Shown here: piece after piece, positions 34,258 to 43,732 of the stretch
How the letters are laid out: every line of letters starts with the position of its first letter
How positions within the stretch are numbered: position 1 is the stretch's first letter
Origin: Novosphingobium sediminicola
Lineage (GTDB): Bacteria; Pseudomonadota; Alphaproteobacteria; Sphingomonadales; Sphingomonadaceae
Reading direction: 5' to 3'
Assembly: GCF_014196525.1 (NCBI RefSeq)
Contig: NZ_JACIDX010000009.1
Coordinates: forward strand, 206,907-270,906
DNA: 64,000 nt
The notes under the pieces: generated by a model
The model's database searches: none
What the model was told of the DNA's origin: nothing
What the model saw: only the letters and a program-made list of their open reading frames with translations
Made by a program: the position numbers and the translations under genes

Positions 34258-35196
34258 ATGGCCAGCAAGCTCGACATAGCTAGCCCCTCGCCCGTTTCTA
34301 CAACGGGCGAGGCGGTGATCCTGCCTTATCCCGAAACAGCCATTGCCCGCAGGTTCTTTCCACCCATGCCAAAGCCCACCCATCCCCTCGCAGTCGCCGC
34401 GCAGAAATTCGCCTCGGCGGTGCTGCCCACGGGTTTCATGCTGGCGTTCCTGCTGGCCTTCTGGACGCTGGCCTGTGGGCCGGACTCGGCGCTGCCCAGC
34501 CCATCCAAAGTCTGGGCGGAATCGCATGAAGTCATCATGCATCCGCTCAAAGGCGTGGAATTCCACGGTCTGATCCCCGACATTCAGGATGGCGGCGATG
34601 TGGGCATTGGCGCGCATATTATGAAATCGCTGGGTCGCGTGCTGAAAGGCTATACGCTGGCCGCCATTGTCGGCGTCGCGCTGGGCATGTTGGTGGGCAC
34701 CAACAAATATGCCTTCCGCGCGCTCGACCCGCTGTTTCAGGTGTTGCGCACCGTGCCGCCGCTGGCATGGCTGCCGATCAGCCTTGCGATTTTCCAGCAG
34801 GCCCAGCCATCGGCCATCTTCCTCATCTTCATCACGGCGATCTGGCCGATCATTATGAACACCGCCGTCGGCGTTCAGAACATCCCCCAGCAATATCGCA
34901 ACGTGGCCAAGGTGCTGGCGCTCAACCCGATGGAATATTTCGTGCGCATCGTGCTGCCCGCCTGCGTGCCGCACATGTTCACGGGCCTGCGCATCGGCGT
35001 TGGCATGAGCTGGCTGGCCATTGTGGCCGCCGAGATGGTTCAGGGCGGCACCGGCATCGGCTTCTTCATCTGGGACAGCTATAACAGCTCGCTCCTTTCG
35101 GACACGATCGTCGCGCTGGTCTGGATCGGCATGGTCGGTTTCGCGCTGGACCGCATCGTTGGCGCCATTGGCCGCCTGATTGCCCGCAACGGATAA
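34258..35196 (+). CDS. Nitrate-type ABC transporter permease (NrtB family)
   Basis: A 312-residue inner-membrane permease with six or so helices. The NrtB traits are LPSPSKVWAESHEVI, a periplasmic stretch, GRVLKGYTLAAIVGVALGMLVG, and the coupling (EAA) loop region FRALDPLFQVLRTVPPLAWLPISL, then LPACVPHMFTGLRIGVGMSWLAIVAAEMV. It follows the binding-protein gene by 12 bases and the ATPase gene follows 11 bases later. AGGGAGA serves its ATG. Confidence 0.92.
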   Translation: MASKLDIASPSPVSTTGEAVILPYPETAIARRFFPPMPKPTHPLAVAAQKFASAVLPTGFMLAFLLAFWTLACGPDSALPSPSKVWAESHEVIMHPLKGVEFHGLIPDIQDGGDVGIGAHIMKSLGRVLKGYTLAAIVGVALGMLVGTNKYAFRALDPLFQVLRTVPPLAWLPISLAIFQQAQPSAIFLIFITAIWPIIMNTAVGVQNIPQQYRNVAKVLALNPMEYFVRIVLPACVPHMFTGLRIGVGMSWLAIVAAEMVQGGTGIGFFIWDSYNSSLLSDTIVALVWIGMVGFALDRIVGAIGRLIARNG

Positions 35197-35207
35197 GGAT
35201 CACACCC

Positions 35208-36008
35208 ATGAAGCAACGTTCCTATCTCGCGCTTGAAGGCGTGAGCGTTGAATTCCCCACCAAGAACGGCCTGTTCTGCGCGCTCGACCGCATCGACCTG
35301 AACATCGAAAAGGGCCAGTTCGTGGCGCTGATCGGCCATTCGGGCTGCGGCAAATCCACCCTGCTCAATGCCGTGGCCGGGTTGAACAGGCCGACGCGGG
35401 GGGTGATCTTTCTTGACGGCGATGTGATCGACCGCCCCGGCCCGGATCGCGCCGTGGTGTTTCAGGACCATTCGCTGCTGCCCTGGCTGACAGTGGAGGA
35501 GAATGTCGCTCTGGCTGTATCCAAGACCGCCAATGGCAAGAGCAAGGCCGAGCAGAAGGATTGGGTGCAGCACAATCTGGAACTGGTTCAGATGGGCCAT
35601 GCCGCCAAGAAGCGCCCCGGCGAGATCAGCGGCGGCATGAAGCAGCGTGTCGGCATCGCCCGCGCCATTGCCATGCAGCCGCGCGTGTTGCTGATGGACG
35701 AGCCGTTTGGCGCGCTCGACGCCCTCACCCGCGCCGCCTTGCAGGATGTGGTGATGGAGCTTCAGGCGCGGCTCAACAACACCGTGCTGATGATTACCCA
35801 TGATGTGGACGAGGCCGTGCTCTTGTCAGACCGCGTGGTGATGATGACCAACGGCCCGGCCGCGCGCATCGGTCAGGATCTTGCGGTCGATCTGCCCCGC
35901 CCGCGTGATCGGCTCAGCGTTATCGACCTGCCCAATTACGCCCATGCGCGCAGCGAAATCATCCACTTCCTGCACGAACGCTATCGCAACCCCGCGCAGG
36001 CGGCCTGA
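35208..36008 (+). CDS. Nitrate-type ABC transporter ATPase (NrtD family)
   Basis: A 266-residue ATPase. Walker A is GHSGCGKST near residue 45, the Q-loop is [11 protein letters not shown], the signature is ISGGMKQR and Walker B is [16 protein letters not shown], with the switch histidine in [10 protein letters not shown]. The wording matches NrtD/NrtC-type subunits. It lacks the extra regulatory domain of NrtC. It is the last gene of the operon and is followed by a strong bidirectional hairpin shared with the convergent permease gene. Confidence 0.92.
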   Translation: MKQRSYLALEGVSVEFPTKNGLFCALDRIDLNIEKGQFVALIGHSGCGKSTLLNAVAGLNRPTRGVIFLDGDVIDRPGPDRAVVFQDHSLLPWLTVEENVALAVSKTANGKSKAEQKDWVQHNLELVQMGHAAKKRPGEISGGMKQRVGIARAIAMQPRVLLMDEPFGALDALTRAALQDVVMELQARLNNTVLMITHDVDEAVLLSDRVVMMTNGPAARIGQDLAVDLPRPRDRLSVIDLPNYAHARSEIIHFLHERYRNPAQAA

Positions 36009-36021
36009 AGCAAGCCTCATC

Positions 36022-36056
36022 GCAGCCTGATGGTGCGCAAGACACCATCAGGCTGC
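36022..36056. terminator. Bidirectional terminator between nrtD-like and ethanolamine permease genes
   Basis: Perfect 14-bp inverted repeat GCAGCCTGATGGTG / CACCATCAGGCTGC with a seven-base loop between two convergent genes; it overlaps the last codons of the permease gene. Symmetry, strength and placement support a two-way terminator, although neither side has a long T-run. Confidence 0.7.
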
Positions 36057-37424
36057 CTGCGAAGATCCCGCAGAAATCCGGGCATGGCGGTGGCGAAACC
36101 GGACCGAGCCGGAAACCCCTACGACCATGATCGCGACAAAGATGGCGAAGATGACCGGGTTAAAAATGACCATCGAGATCGTCGCAATCAATGCCAATAT
36201 CAAAGCGATTGCGGGCAGAAACGGGTATAGAGGCGCGCGATAGGGCCGCTCCATCGCGGGGTGGCTGCGGCGCAGGCGAAACAGGCTGGCCATGCTCATG
36301 ATATAGATCGTCAGCGCTCCAAAGGCCGCCACCGTCACGATGCCCGCGGTCAACGAGGACCCGCCGACGGTGATCAGATTGTCGCTGAAGATGGCGGCGA
36401 TGCCCACAAATCCGCCCGCCATAACGGCAATATGCGGCGTGCGGAAACGCGGATGAAGCCGCGCAAAATAATGCGGCAGATAGCCCGCCCGGCCCAAAGC
36501 AAAGATCTGCCGCGAATAGCCCATGATGATGCCGTGAAACGAGGCGATGAGCCCGAACAGGCCCAGCCAGACCAGCATATGCAGCCATGAGCTGGATTGC
36601 CCGACAACGCGGATCATCGCCTGCGGCAAAGGATCATTTAGATTGGACAGGCTGCGCCAATCGCCCGATCCGCCCGCAAACAGCATGACACCAAAGGCCA
36701 GCAGCGTGAGCGTGACGATGCCGGTGATATAGGCAATCGGAATAGTTCGATGCGGATCGCGCGCTTCTTCGGCCGCCATGGCCACGCCCTCGATGGCCAA
36801 AAAAAACCAGATGGCAAACGGCGCCGCAGCCACAATGCCAAACAGCGAAGTGGCGGCAAAGCTGCTCTGTCCAGCCCATCCTGCGGCTGCAAAATGGCGC
36901 CATTCAAAGGCAGGCGCGACCACGCCCATGAACACCAGCAATTCACCCACGGCCAGCAAGGTGATGACCAGTTCAAAGGTTGCAGCGATCCGTACGCCGA
37001 CAATATTGAGAGCCATAAACACGACATAAGCCCCCAGCGCGGCCAGTTTGGGCGGAATTGCGGGGAATTGCACATTGAGATAGGCGCCGATCGCCAGCGC
37101 AATGGCGGGCGGCGCAAAGACGAATTCGATCAGCGTGGCCATCCCCGCAACCGTCCCGGCCAAGGGGCCGAACGCCTCACGACTATAGGCAAAGGGACCG
37201 CCCGAATGCGGAATGGCGGTGGTCAGTTCGGTGAAGCTGAAAATGAAGGCCACATACATGGCGGCGATGAAGATCGTCGTTACCAGAAAGCCAAGTGTTC
37301 CGGCTGTTGCCCAGCCATAGCTCCAGCCGAAATATTCACCCGATATCACCAGCCCAACGGCAATGCCCCATAATTGAAAACTGCCCAGACTCTTCGCAAG
37401 CGTCACGTCCCCTTGTTGTTTCAT
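36048..37424 (-). CDS. eat: Ethanolamine permease (APC superfamily)
   Basis: A 458-residue, twelve-helix amino acid-polyamine-organocation transporter. The N-terminal LWGIAVGLVISGEYFGWSYGW and the following HSGGPFAYSREAFGPLAG and IEFVFAPPAIALAIGAYL are hallmarks of ethanolamine permeases. Also typical are EGVAMAAEEARDPHRTIP and SFHGIIMGYSRQIFALGRAGYLP. This fits the EutBC enzyme 6 kb away, although the genes are now separated and on opposite strands. It ends within the shared hairpin with the ABC operon. Confidence 0.9.
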   Translation of the reverse strand: MKQQGDVTLAKSLGSFQLWGIAVGLVISGEYFGWSYGWATAGTLGFLVTTIFIAAMYVAFIFSFTELTTAIPHSGGPFAYSREAFGPLAGTVAGMATLIEFVFAPPAIALAIGAYLNVQFPAIPPKLAALGAYVVFMALNIVGVRIAATFELVITLLAVGELLVFMGVVAPAFEWRHFAAAGWAGQSSFAATSLFGIVAAAPFAIWFFLAIEGVAMAAEEARDPHRTIPIAYITGIVTLTLLAFGVMLFAGGSGDWRSLSNLNDPLPQAMIRVVGQSSSWLHMLVWLGLFGLIASFHGIIMGYSRQIFALGRAGYLPHYFARLHPRFRTPHIAVMAGGFVGIAAIFSDNLITVGGSSLTAGIVTVAAFGALTIYIMSMASLFRLRRSHPAMERPYRAPLYPFLPAIALILALIATISMVIFNPVIFAIFVAIMVVGVSGSVRFRHRHARISAGSSQAA

Positions 37425-37575
37425 GATCAGACCCCGTGCTCAGCGGAATTGACGACCGTCTCCGTGCAGGGCTGCATCACGCACGCATTGAACGAGGTCC
37501 GCAATGGGCCGAATTCCCCCCTTTGCCCACTCCAGGGGCAAACCGACGGCGCGAGGGGACGCCATAATCCATGCA

Positions 37576-37627
37576 AAGGCCGCAAGCCTTGCCGATAAAG
37601 GCGGGTGCGACAGAACATCGCACCCGC
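37576..37627 (-). terminator. Tandem hairpins after the TonB receptor gene
   Basis: Reading the minus strand, the first hairpin has 10-bp arms (GCGGGTGCGA 37601-37610 and TCGCACCCGC 37618-37627, seven-base loop) eight bases after the receptor stop, followed by CTTTAT. A second hairpin AAGGC/GCCTT follows at 37576-37590. Together they form a convincing terminator ahead of the permease gene. Confidence 0.7.
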
Positions 37628-37634
37628 AAAGGAT

Positions 37635-39824
37635 TCAAAAGCGATAGGTGCCCTGCACGCCTAGGGTGCGGGGCGCCTGAAACTGCCATGTCTGGGCAGT
37701 GATCAGGCTGGTGCGGTTGATGCGCGCATAGACCAGAGCGTCGGTGAAATTCTTGACAAAGGCCTGAAGGCGCCATGGCCCCTGTTCATAACCGATGGTG
37801 AAATTGCCGACCGCAACTGCGGGTGCGCGCGTGTCGGCCCGGTTGACGAAATCGAAATAGACCTGCGACGAATAGCGCCCATCGAGCCGCAGCGTCACCT
37901 TGCCGTGGCCCAACGCAATGTCTTGATCGATACCCCCGGCAATAACCACATCGGGGGCATTGGGCAGACGGTTGTCGCTGATGTTGATCAGCGTGCCCGA
38001 ACCATCGTCAACTTTGGCCACATTCTTGTCAAAGCGGCTGTGCAGCAAGGTGGTGCTGAGGTCGATATGGGTGGAGGAGGTCAGCGCCGCACGGGCGAAG
38101 ATTTCGGCGCCATACGTATTGGTCTTGCCCGCATTGATCGTTCCGGCCCCCAGACTGCGTGGCAATGTGGCCTGAAACCCATCAAGCACCTGATAGAACA
38201 CATCGGCATTGAAGGTCAGCCGCCCGTCGAAGAAGCGGTTTTTCGAACCAAATTCAAACGACTGCACCGTTTCCGGGCCGAACTGGTTGTTCGGATTGGT
38301 GGGATCGGTGCTGAAGCCCCCGGGCTTATAGCCGGTATCGAATTTGGCATAGAGCATGTTCTGGGGCGTAACGTCCCAATCCAGCCCCAGCCGATAGGTG
38401 AATTTGGAGGCCGTTTGCCGACCATTGGCGGGCGTATTCTGCACAGGCGGCGTTCCGGCACAGCCCAAGGCGCCATAGAGGAACGAGGGTATCCCGGCGA
38501 TATCGCAGCGCAGATCATTCGATCCGGTGCGCGTCACCGAATCCCACGAATAGCGCCCGCCGACGGTGGCCTTGATCGTGGGCGTCACGGCATAGGAAGC
38601 CTGTCCGAACAGAGCCTTGGACATGGAAACCACGTTATAGTTGAACCTGATCACATATTGATCGGCATAGGTCCCGCTCTTGATGATCTGGCCTGAGGTC
38701 AGCGGACCATTTTCCTCCCGGAAATAGAAGCCCCCCATCTGGATATAAAACCGATTGGCGGTGGAGGTGGCAAAACGAACCTCATGGTTTTGCGTGCGCA
38801 CATGCTGATCGGTGCCGAACTGGGTCAGCACAAAGGTGCCGGTCGGATCAACGCCCGATGTGTCGCCCACGCGCCGATAGCGGGTGTTGTCATAGCCGCC
38901 CGCATAGGTCAGCGTCCCGTCAAAGGGCAGGTTGTGCAGATTGGCCACCCATGTCACGCGATCCACATCGGTTCGGATCGAGGTCGGCTCATAGCCAGCA
39001 AAGCGTTTGGGATCGCCGGTGAAGGTCGAACCCAGCGTACCGATCGCCTGAACATCGCCCACGCCGCGCTGCTTGTCGTGCTGATAGCTGACCAGCAGGT
39101 CGAAGGCGCTGCTCGGCTCCCAATAGACCTGCGCGCGGCCCGAGGCCGAGCGATCATCATCCCCCCGCCCGTTCAGGCCCGTCAACTCCCGATAGCCGTC
39201 GCGCGACCGGCCAAAGGCGGCAAGGCGGATGGCCAGCGTCTTGCCGATGGGCAGGTTGATCGCCCCTTCTCCGCCGACCAAAGCGTAATTGCCAGCAGTG
39301 GCCGACACATAGCCCTCGGCCTTGCCCAGCTTGGGCTTGGCGGTGATAATGTTGACAAGGCCACCGGTGGAATTGCGGCCAAACAAAGTGCCTTGCGGAC
39401 CTTTGAGGATTTCCACCCGCGCCAGATCATAGAAGGACAGGCCCAGCGTGAACGGACGGTTGGTGAAAAAGCCATCACGCGCAACGCTGACGCTGGGATT
39501 GCCGACCTCGGTGGTATTGGTGCTTTGCGTGCCGCGCACGCCGATAAAGGCGGTGCCGGTGTTATTGGTGATCTGGAGGCTGGTGTCGACCGCCTGTAGG
39601 GCGTTGATATTGGTAACATCGCGCTGCAACAGATCCTTGCCCGAATAGACCGTCACCGCCAGCGGCGTTTTCTGCAACGTGCTTTCCGACCGCATGGCGG
39701 TGACGACAATATCGGAATTGGCGGGCGCCACCGACGCGGCATTCTGCGCGGCGGCGGGTATGGCTATCAAGGCAAATGCGAGCGCGCCAATGCCGCCCGA
39801 AGCCTTCAGGACGTGCGAATTCAT
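37635..39824 (-). CDS. TonB-dependent receptor
   Basis: A 729-residue outer-membrane receptor. The signal peptide ends near residue 26 (PAAAQ), followed by SDIVVTAMR, the plug (NTGTAFIGVRGTQSTNTTEVGNPSVSVARDGFF, LKGPQGTLFGRNSTGGLVNIITAKP) and barrel, ending RTLGVQGTYRF with the usual terminal phenylalanine. The ATG at 39822-39824 has AGGGGAGGAT upstream. It lies 73 bases behind the carboxylesterase gene on the same strand, suggesting uptake of an ester substrate or product. Two tandem hairpins end the unit. Confidence 0.92.
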   Translation of the reverse strand: MNSHVLKASGGIGALAFALIAIPAAAQNAASVAPANSDIVVTAMRSESTLQKTPLAVTVYSGKDLLQRDVTNINALQAVDTSLQITNNTGTAFIGVRGTQSTNTTEVGNPSVSVARDGFFTNRPFTLGLSFYDLARVEILKGPQGTLFGRNSTGGLVNIITAKPKLGKAEGYVSATAGNYALVGGEGAINLPIGKTLAIRLAAFGRSRDGYRELTGLNGRGDDDRSASGRAQVYWEPSSAFDLLVSYQHDKQRGVGDVQAIGTLGSTFTGDPKRFAGYEPTSIRTDVDRVTWVANLHNLPFDGTLTYAGGYDNTRYRRVGDTSGVDPTGTFVLTQFGTDQHVRTQNHEVRFATSTANRFYIQMGGFYFREENGPLTSGQIIKSGTYADQYVIRFNYNVVSMSKALFGQASYAVTPTIKATVGGRYSWDSVTRTGSNDLRCDIAGIPSFLYGALGCAGTPPVQNTPANGRQTASKFTYRLGLDWDVTPQNMLYAKFDTGYKPGGFSTDPTNPNNQFGPETVQSFEFGSKNRFFDGRLTFNADVFYQVLDGFQATLPRSLGAGTINAGKTNTYGAEIFARAALTSSTHIDLSTTLLHSRFDKNVAKVDDGSGTLINISDNRLPNAPDVVIAGGIDQDIALGHGKVTLRLDGRYSSQVYFDFVNRADTRAPAVAVGNFTIGYEQGPWRLQAFVKNFTDALVYARINRTSLITAQTWQFQAPRTLGVQGTYRF

Positions 39825-39897
39825 GGAATATCCTCCCCTTTTTTAATTCGGATTATTGCCCGCCAGCCCAAGGCAGGGCCAGCGGGGTGCCTGTTGT

Positions 39898-41469
39898 TCA
39901 GAACAGGGAAAGCTGGCCGCCGCCGGTCACGAAATCGCGCAAGGCCATGAAGCGTTCGAGGCTCGATACGCCATGGCGCAGTCCGCCATCCGGCCCGATG
40001 GCCATGACGCGGGCCTCGCTGCTGCCGGTGCGCGGCCAGACAAGGTTGGGCAGCGAGGGGTTGCCGGTCTTCATAAAGGCCAGCCAATGGTCCTGCATAT
40101 GGCGCGATACGGCCTCGTCTGCCGCCGTAAACACGCGTCCGCCTTTGCCCAGAGCGCCCATGACATAGGGTACTTCGGCGGTGTGAAACGAACCGAAGCT
40201 CTTGCCGCCGAGGGACGGATAGGGCTGCGTAAAGAGATAGGTGTAAACCGGCTGCCCGCTGTTGGCGGCGCGCCCTTCGGCCCACAGCACGAGGTTGGCC
40301 ATATAACGATCACGCGCCAGCAGCCGCGACGAGGCCTCCGCCTCGGCATCGGTGGCATGGGGATAAAGCGCGATCAGCCGGTCGGCCACAGCGCCATAGC
40401 GCGCCTTCACATTAGCCTCGAACACCGCAGGCGTGATCTTCTCGCCGGTTGGCAGCGCCTCATCGGCGTTAAACCCGGTCATGAAAGGCACCAGCGACTG
40501 CACCGGCGCCTTCACATCGCCCGGATCCCCCGCCAGCACCACTCCATCATTGTTGGGCGCAAACGAAATGGCAGGCATGCGCATAGTGCCTGAGGTGGAC
40601 GGCGGCGGAACATTGGTCAGCTTTTCCAGCGTGGCGGCGTCGATCTTGCGCAGATCGGCAATGTTGACGGCGTGGACCTTGGCGGCAAGGTCAGCGCCGA
40701 CCTTCTCCGCCTCAGCCAGCGGCGCGGAGCGGATGCCGATGCCCGACCCGCTCTGCGCAATGGCGCGCTGAAACAGCCCCTTGGCCAGCGGCGAAAGCAC
40801 CAGATCATTGACCGCCGCCGCCCCTGCGGACTGGCCCGAGATGGTGACATCATCCGGATCGCCGCCAAACCGGGCAATATTGGCCTTCACCCATTTTAAT
40901 GCCGCGATCATGTCGAGCAGGCCATAATTGCCCGAGGAAGCCATGCCGGATTCGCGGGTCAGTTCCGGATGGGCCAGAAAGCCGAACACGCCCAGACGAT
41001 AGTTGATGGTCACCACCACCGCCCCGCGACCGGCCAGATTGCGGCCCTCATAGACCGGGATCGTGCCCGACCCGCTGCCAAAACCGCCGCCGTGGATATA
41101 GAAAAACACGGGCAGCTTGCCGCTCGCCTTTCGCGGGGTCCAGACGTTGAGGTAAAGGCAGTCTTCCGAGACATTGCCCTTAATCATGAATTCCGCGCTA
41201 TAGGGGCCAAACGCCCCCGGCGGGCCTTGATAGCATTCGGCCGATGGGCGCGTGGCATCGCGCAAACCCTGCCACGACGCGGCATTTTGCGGTGCGCGCC
41301 AGCGCAGATCGCCCACCGGCGGGGCCGCGTAAGGGATGGCGTAATAGGTGCTGACCGCGGCATCATCGATGCCCTTTACCATGCCCCCTGTCGTCTCAAC
41401 CGTCCCGGCCTGCGCTGAACCGGCCGCGCACAGCAGCACCGCCACGAAAAGTCGTGCCTTGCCTTGCAT
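39898..41469 (-). CDS. Secreted type-B carboxylesterase
   Basis: A 523-residue carboxylesterase/lipase with a signal peptide (about 1-22, AAGSAQA). Family motifs are SEDCLYLNVW at 101-110, the oxyanion HGGGF at 126-130, and nucleophile S214 in GQSAGA; the catalytic histidine lies in the FGSFHTAEVPY segment. The ATG at 41467-41469 has GGGAAGAG upstream and is preferred to one 18 bases earlier. It is first in a unit with the TonB receptor and divergent from the OmpR/EnvZ-like pair. A periplasmic or surface esterase feeding the receptor system is a plausible reading. Confidence 0.9.
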   Translation of the reverse strand: MQGKARLFVAVLLCAAGSAQAGTVETTGGMVKGIDDAAVSTYYAIPYAAPPVGDLRWRAPQNAASWQGLRDATRPSAECYQGPPGAFGPYSAEFMIKGNVSEDCLYLNVWTPRKASGKLPVFFYIHGGGFGSGSGTIPVYEGRNLAGRGAVVVTINYRLGVFGFLAHPELTRESGMASSGNYGLLDMIAALKWVKANIARFGGDPDDVTISGQSAGAAAVNDLVLSPLAKGLFQRAIAQSGSGIGIRSAPLAEAEKVGADLAAKVHAVNIADLRKIDAATLEKLTNVPPPSTSGTMRMPAISFAPNNDGVVLAGDPGDVKAPVQSLVPFMTGFNADEALPTGEKITPAVFEANVKARYGAVADRLIALYPHATDAEAEASSRLLARDRYMANLVLWAEGRAANSGQPVYTYLFTQPYPSLGGKSFGSFHTAEVPYVMGALGKGGRVFTAADEAVSRHMQDHWLAFMKTGNPSLPNLVWPRTGSSEARVMAIGPDGGLRHGVSSLERFMALRDFVTGGGQLSLF

Positions 41470-41602
41470 CTCTCTTCCCTTTTTCATTATGGAACCTTAA
41501 TTCCAATTTGATGGCATGGAGCGCAGGGCAAGTCTTGGGCCGGTATGTATCAGTTTGTCTCATCACCTCATCGGAGGCGAAAATGTGATGTATGAGAGGG
41601 GC

Positions 41603-42322
41603 ATGTCTGATGCTAAACAACAATGCGTCCTGATCGTCGAGGATGATGGCGACTTACGCGAATTGCTGGCCAACCTGCTGGATCAGGCGGGGATCGCCAA
41701 TGAATCCGTCGGCACGCTCAGCCGTGCTTCGGCCCGCATTCGCGAGGCGCCGCCCGCGCTGGTCCTGCTCGATGTGATGCTGCCCGATGGCGATGGTCTG
41801 GCCTTTTGCGCGCAATTGCGTCAGGCCGGGTATGCCAACAAGATCATGATGCTGACGGCCAAGGGTTCCGCCATCGACCGCATTGTCGGGCTGGAGGGGG
41901 GCGCCGATGACTATCTGGCCAAACCCTTTGAATCGCGCGAATTGCTGGCCCGCATCCGCAATCTGTTGCGCGGGGCCACGGCATGGCACAGCATGACCAC
42001 CGGCAAGCTGCGCTATGCCCGCTTTGGCCCATGGCGGCTCGATCTGGTCCAGCGCCGACTGGTCACCTCCGATGATCGGATCGTGATGGTCTCGACCGGC
42101 GAGTTCGACCTGTTGAAGCGCCTGATCGACGCGCCCCGGATCGAACTGAGCCGCGAGGACCTGATGCCCGAGCGGCGCGAGACGGTCTATTTCGACCGCT
42201 CGCTCGACAATCGCATCTCGCGCCTGCGGAGCAAACTGGCCGGTGAGCGCGATGGTTCGCATCTGATCATGACGGTGCGCAATCGCGGTTTCATGCTGGC
42301 GGCCGATGTGAGCTACGAATGA
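41603..42322 (+). CDS. OmpR-family response regulator
   Basis: A 239-residue regulator. The receiver has acidic D14/D15, phospho-acceptor D57 (VLLDVMLPDGDG) and the lysine in MMLTAKG; the C-terminal winged helix includes STGEFDLLKRLID and the recognition region SLDNRISRLRSKL, ending GFML. ATG 41603 with GAGAGG upstream is preferred to earlier starts at 41516 and 41588. Its stop overlaps the kinase start (ATGA), so the pair is coupled. It is divergent from the carboxylesterase-TonB unit, its likely target. Confidence 0.92.
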   Translation: MSDAKQQCVLIVEDDGDLRELLANLLDQAGIANESVGTLSRASARIREAPPALVLLDVMLPDGDGLAFCAQLRQAGYANKIMMLTAKGSAIDRIVGLEGGADDYLAKPFESRELLARIRNLLRGATAWHSMTTGKLRYARFGPWRLDLVQRRLVTSDDRIVMVSTGEFDLLKRLIDAPRIELSREDLMPERRETVYFDRSLDNRISRLRSKLAGERDGSHLIMTVRNRGFMLAADVSYE

Positions 42323-43692
42323 TGTTTCGTTTCAACACGCTGGCCGCGAAAATGACCTTCATTCTGGCGCTGGGGTCCAGCATCGCCTGCACGCTGGCAT
42401 TGTGGGGAGCCGAGGAATACCGCCGCCGGGGGGTCGAAGCGGTCCAGTACGGCAGTCTGGTGATGAGCGCGGAGGATATTGCCTCGCGCTTCGCCCGCGA
42501 CGAGGCCAAGACCACGCAGGATCTGGAGCATGGCAGGATTTTCGGCGCCCGCTTCCTGCGCCATCTTCCCCCCGATGCCGGCCCCGACGATCACCTGACG
42601 GCCATGCTGCGCCAGAGATTGCCGACGACCAGCGCCGCCATCGGACTGCACGGCAAGGTGGCCGACTGCATTGGCGATTATCACGCGGTGCAGGCGTCCG
42701 GCGCGCGGGGTTTCTTCAAGGACCTGCCCGATTGCTGGCTGGTGGTGATGCGCGCGCCCAGCGGGCGGCCCTTCATCTTTGGCCTTCCCGTGCTGTCGGC
42801 CCGGCATGGCGGCGGTCTGGCCTTCGCGCCTTCCGCGCTGGCGATCACCACTTTGGCCAGCCTCATCATCGCCAGTTTCGTCGCCCGGATGACGCTGAAT
42901 TTCATGCGGCGCCTGAAGGACGCCACGCGCCGCTTTGCCGAGGATATCAACGCCGCGCCCATTTCCGCCGATGCGCCGCGCGACGTCAGCGACACTTACG
43001 ATGCCTTCAACGCCATGCAGCAGCGCATCCGCACGATGATGCTGGAACGTGATGACATGCTGGCGGCCATCAGCCACGACCTTCAGACCCCGCTTACCCG
43101 CCTGCGTCTGCGGGCCGAAGCGATGCCTGCATCCATCGAGCAGGCCAAGATCATTGCCGATGTGGCCGCAATGGAGCGGATGGTCGGCGATGGGCTGGCC
43201 CTCGCACAATCGCGTGAATCCGCTGATGACTGGGCCTGGCTTGATCTTGACTCTCTGCTGACCAGCATTGTCGAGGATGCGCAGGAGGAGGGAAAAGCCG
43301 CAAGCCTTGGCCGGGTCGACAAGGTCTGCGTCAGAGTCAAACCCAGCGCGCTGGCCCGCTGTCTGCAAAATCTCACCGACAATGCCTTGCGCTATGGCGG
43401 GTCGGCCGTGCTTGAATGCATTCACGAAGAGCGCATGGTCCAAATCGTGATCCGCGACAAGGGGCCGGGCATCCCGCCCGATGATCTGGAACGCATGTTC
43501 CTGCCCTTTGTGCGCGGCGAAGCCAGCCGATCACGGCAGACCGGCGGCACCGGCATCGGCCTCACCATCGCGCGCGCGCAGGCCTCGACTTTCGGGGGCA
43601 GCGTTGCGCTGGCGAACACGCGCGATGGTCTGGCCGCCACCGTCACGCTGAGCGGGGCCGTAGCATCGCCCGATGGATTGCAAAATACTTGA
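42319..43692 (+). CDS. Membrane sensor histidine kinase (EnvZ-like)
   Basis: A 457-residue kinase with a first membrane helix at about 12-30, a periplasmic domain of roughly 140 residues, and a second helix near 171-188. A HAMP region and then the H-box H253 (AISHDLQTPLTRLRLR) follow, with N-box NLTDNALRYGG, G1 DKGPGIPP and G2 GTGIGLTIA. It is translated in coupling with the response regulator. The periplasmic sensor contains cysteines (ADCIGD, LPDCW) that may form a disulfide. The signal is unknown. Confidence 0.92.
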   Translation: MMFRFNTLAAKMTFILALGSSIACTLALWGAEEYRRRGVEAVQYGSLVMSAEDIASRFARDEAKTTQDLEHGRIFGARFLRHLPPDAGPDDHLTAMLRQRLPTTSAAIGLHGKVADCIGDYHAVQASGARGFFKDLPDCWLVVMRAPSGRPFIFGLPVLSARHGGGLAFAPSALAITTLASLIIASFVARMTLNFMRRLKDATRRFAEDINAAPISADAPRDVSDTYDAFNAMQQRIRTMMLERDDMLAAISHDLQTPLTRLRLRAEAMPASIEQAKIIADVAAMERMVGDGLALAQSRESADDWAWLDLDSLLTSIVEDAQEEGKAASLGRVDKVCVRVKPSALARCLQNLTDNALRYGGSAVLECIHEERMVQIVIRDKGPGIPPDDLERMFLPFVRGEASRSRQTGGTGIGLTIARAQASTFGGSVALANTRDGLAATVTLSGAVASPDGLQNT

Positions 43693-43732
43693 ATGTCGCC
43701 CTAAGCTGCCCGCGCCACATTTGAGGTAAAAC

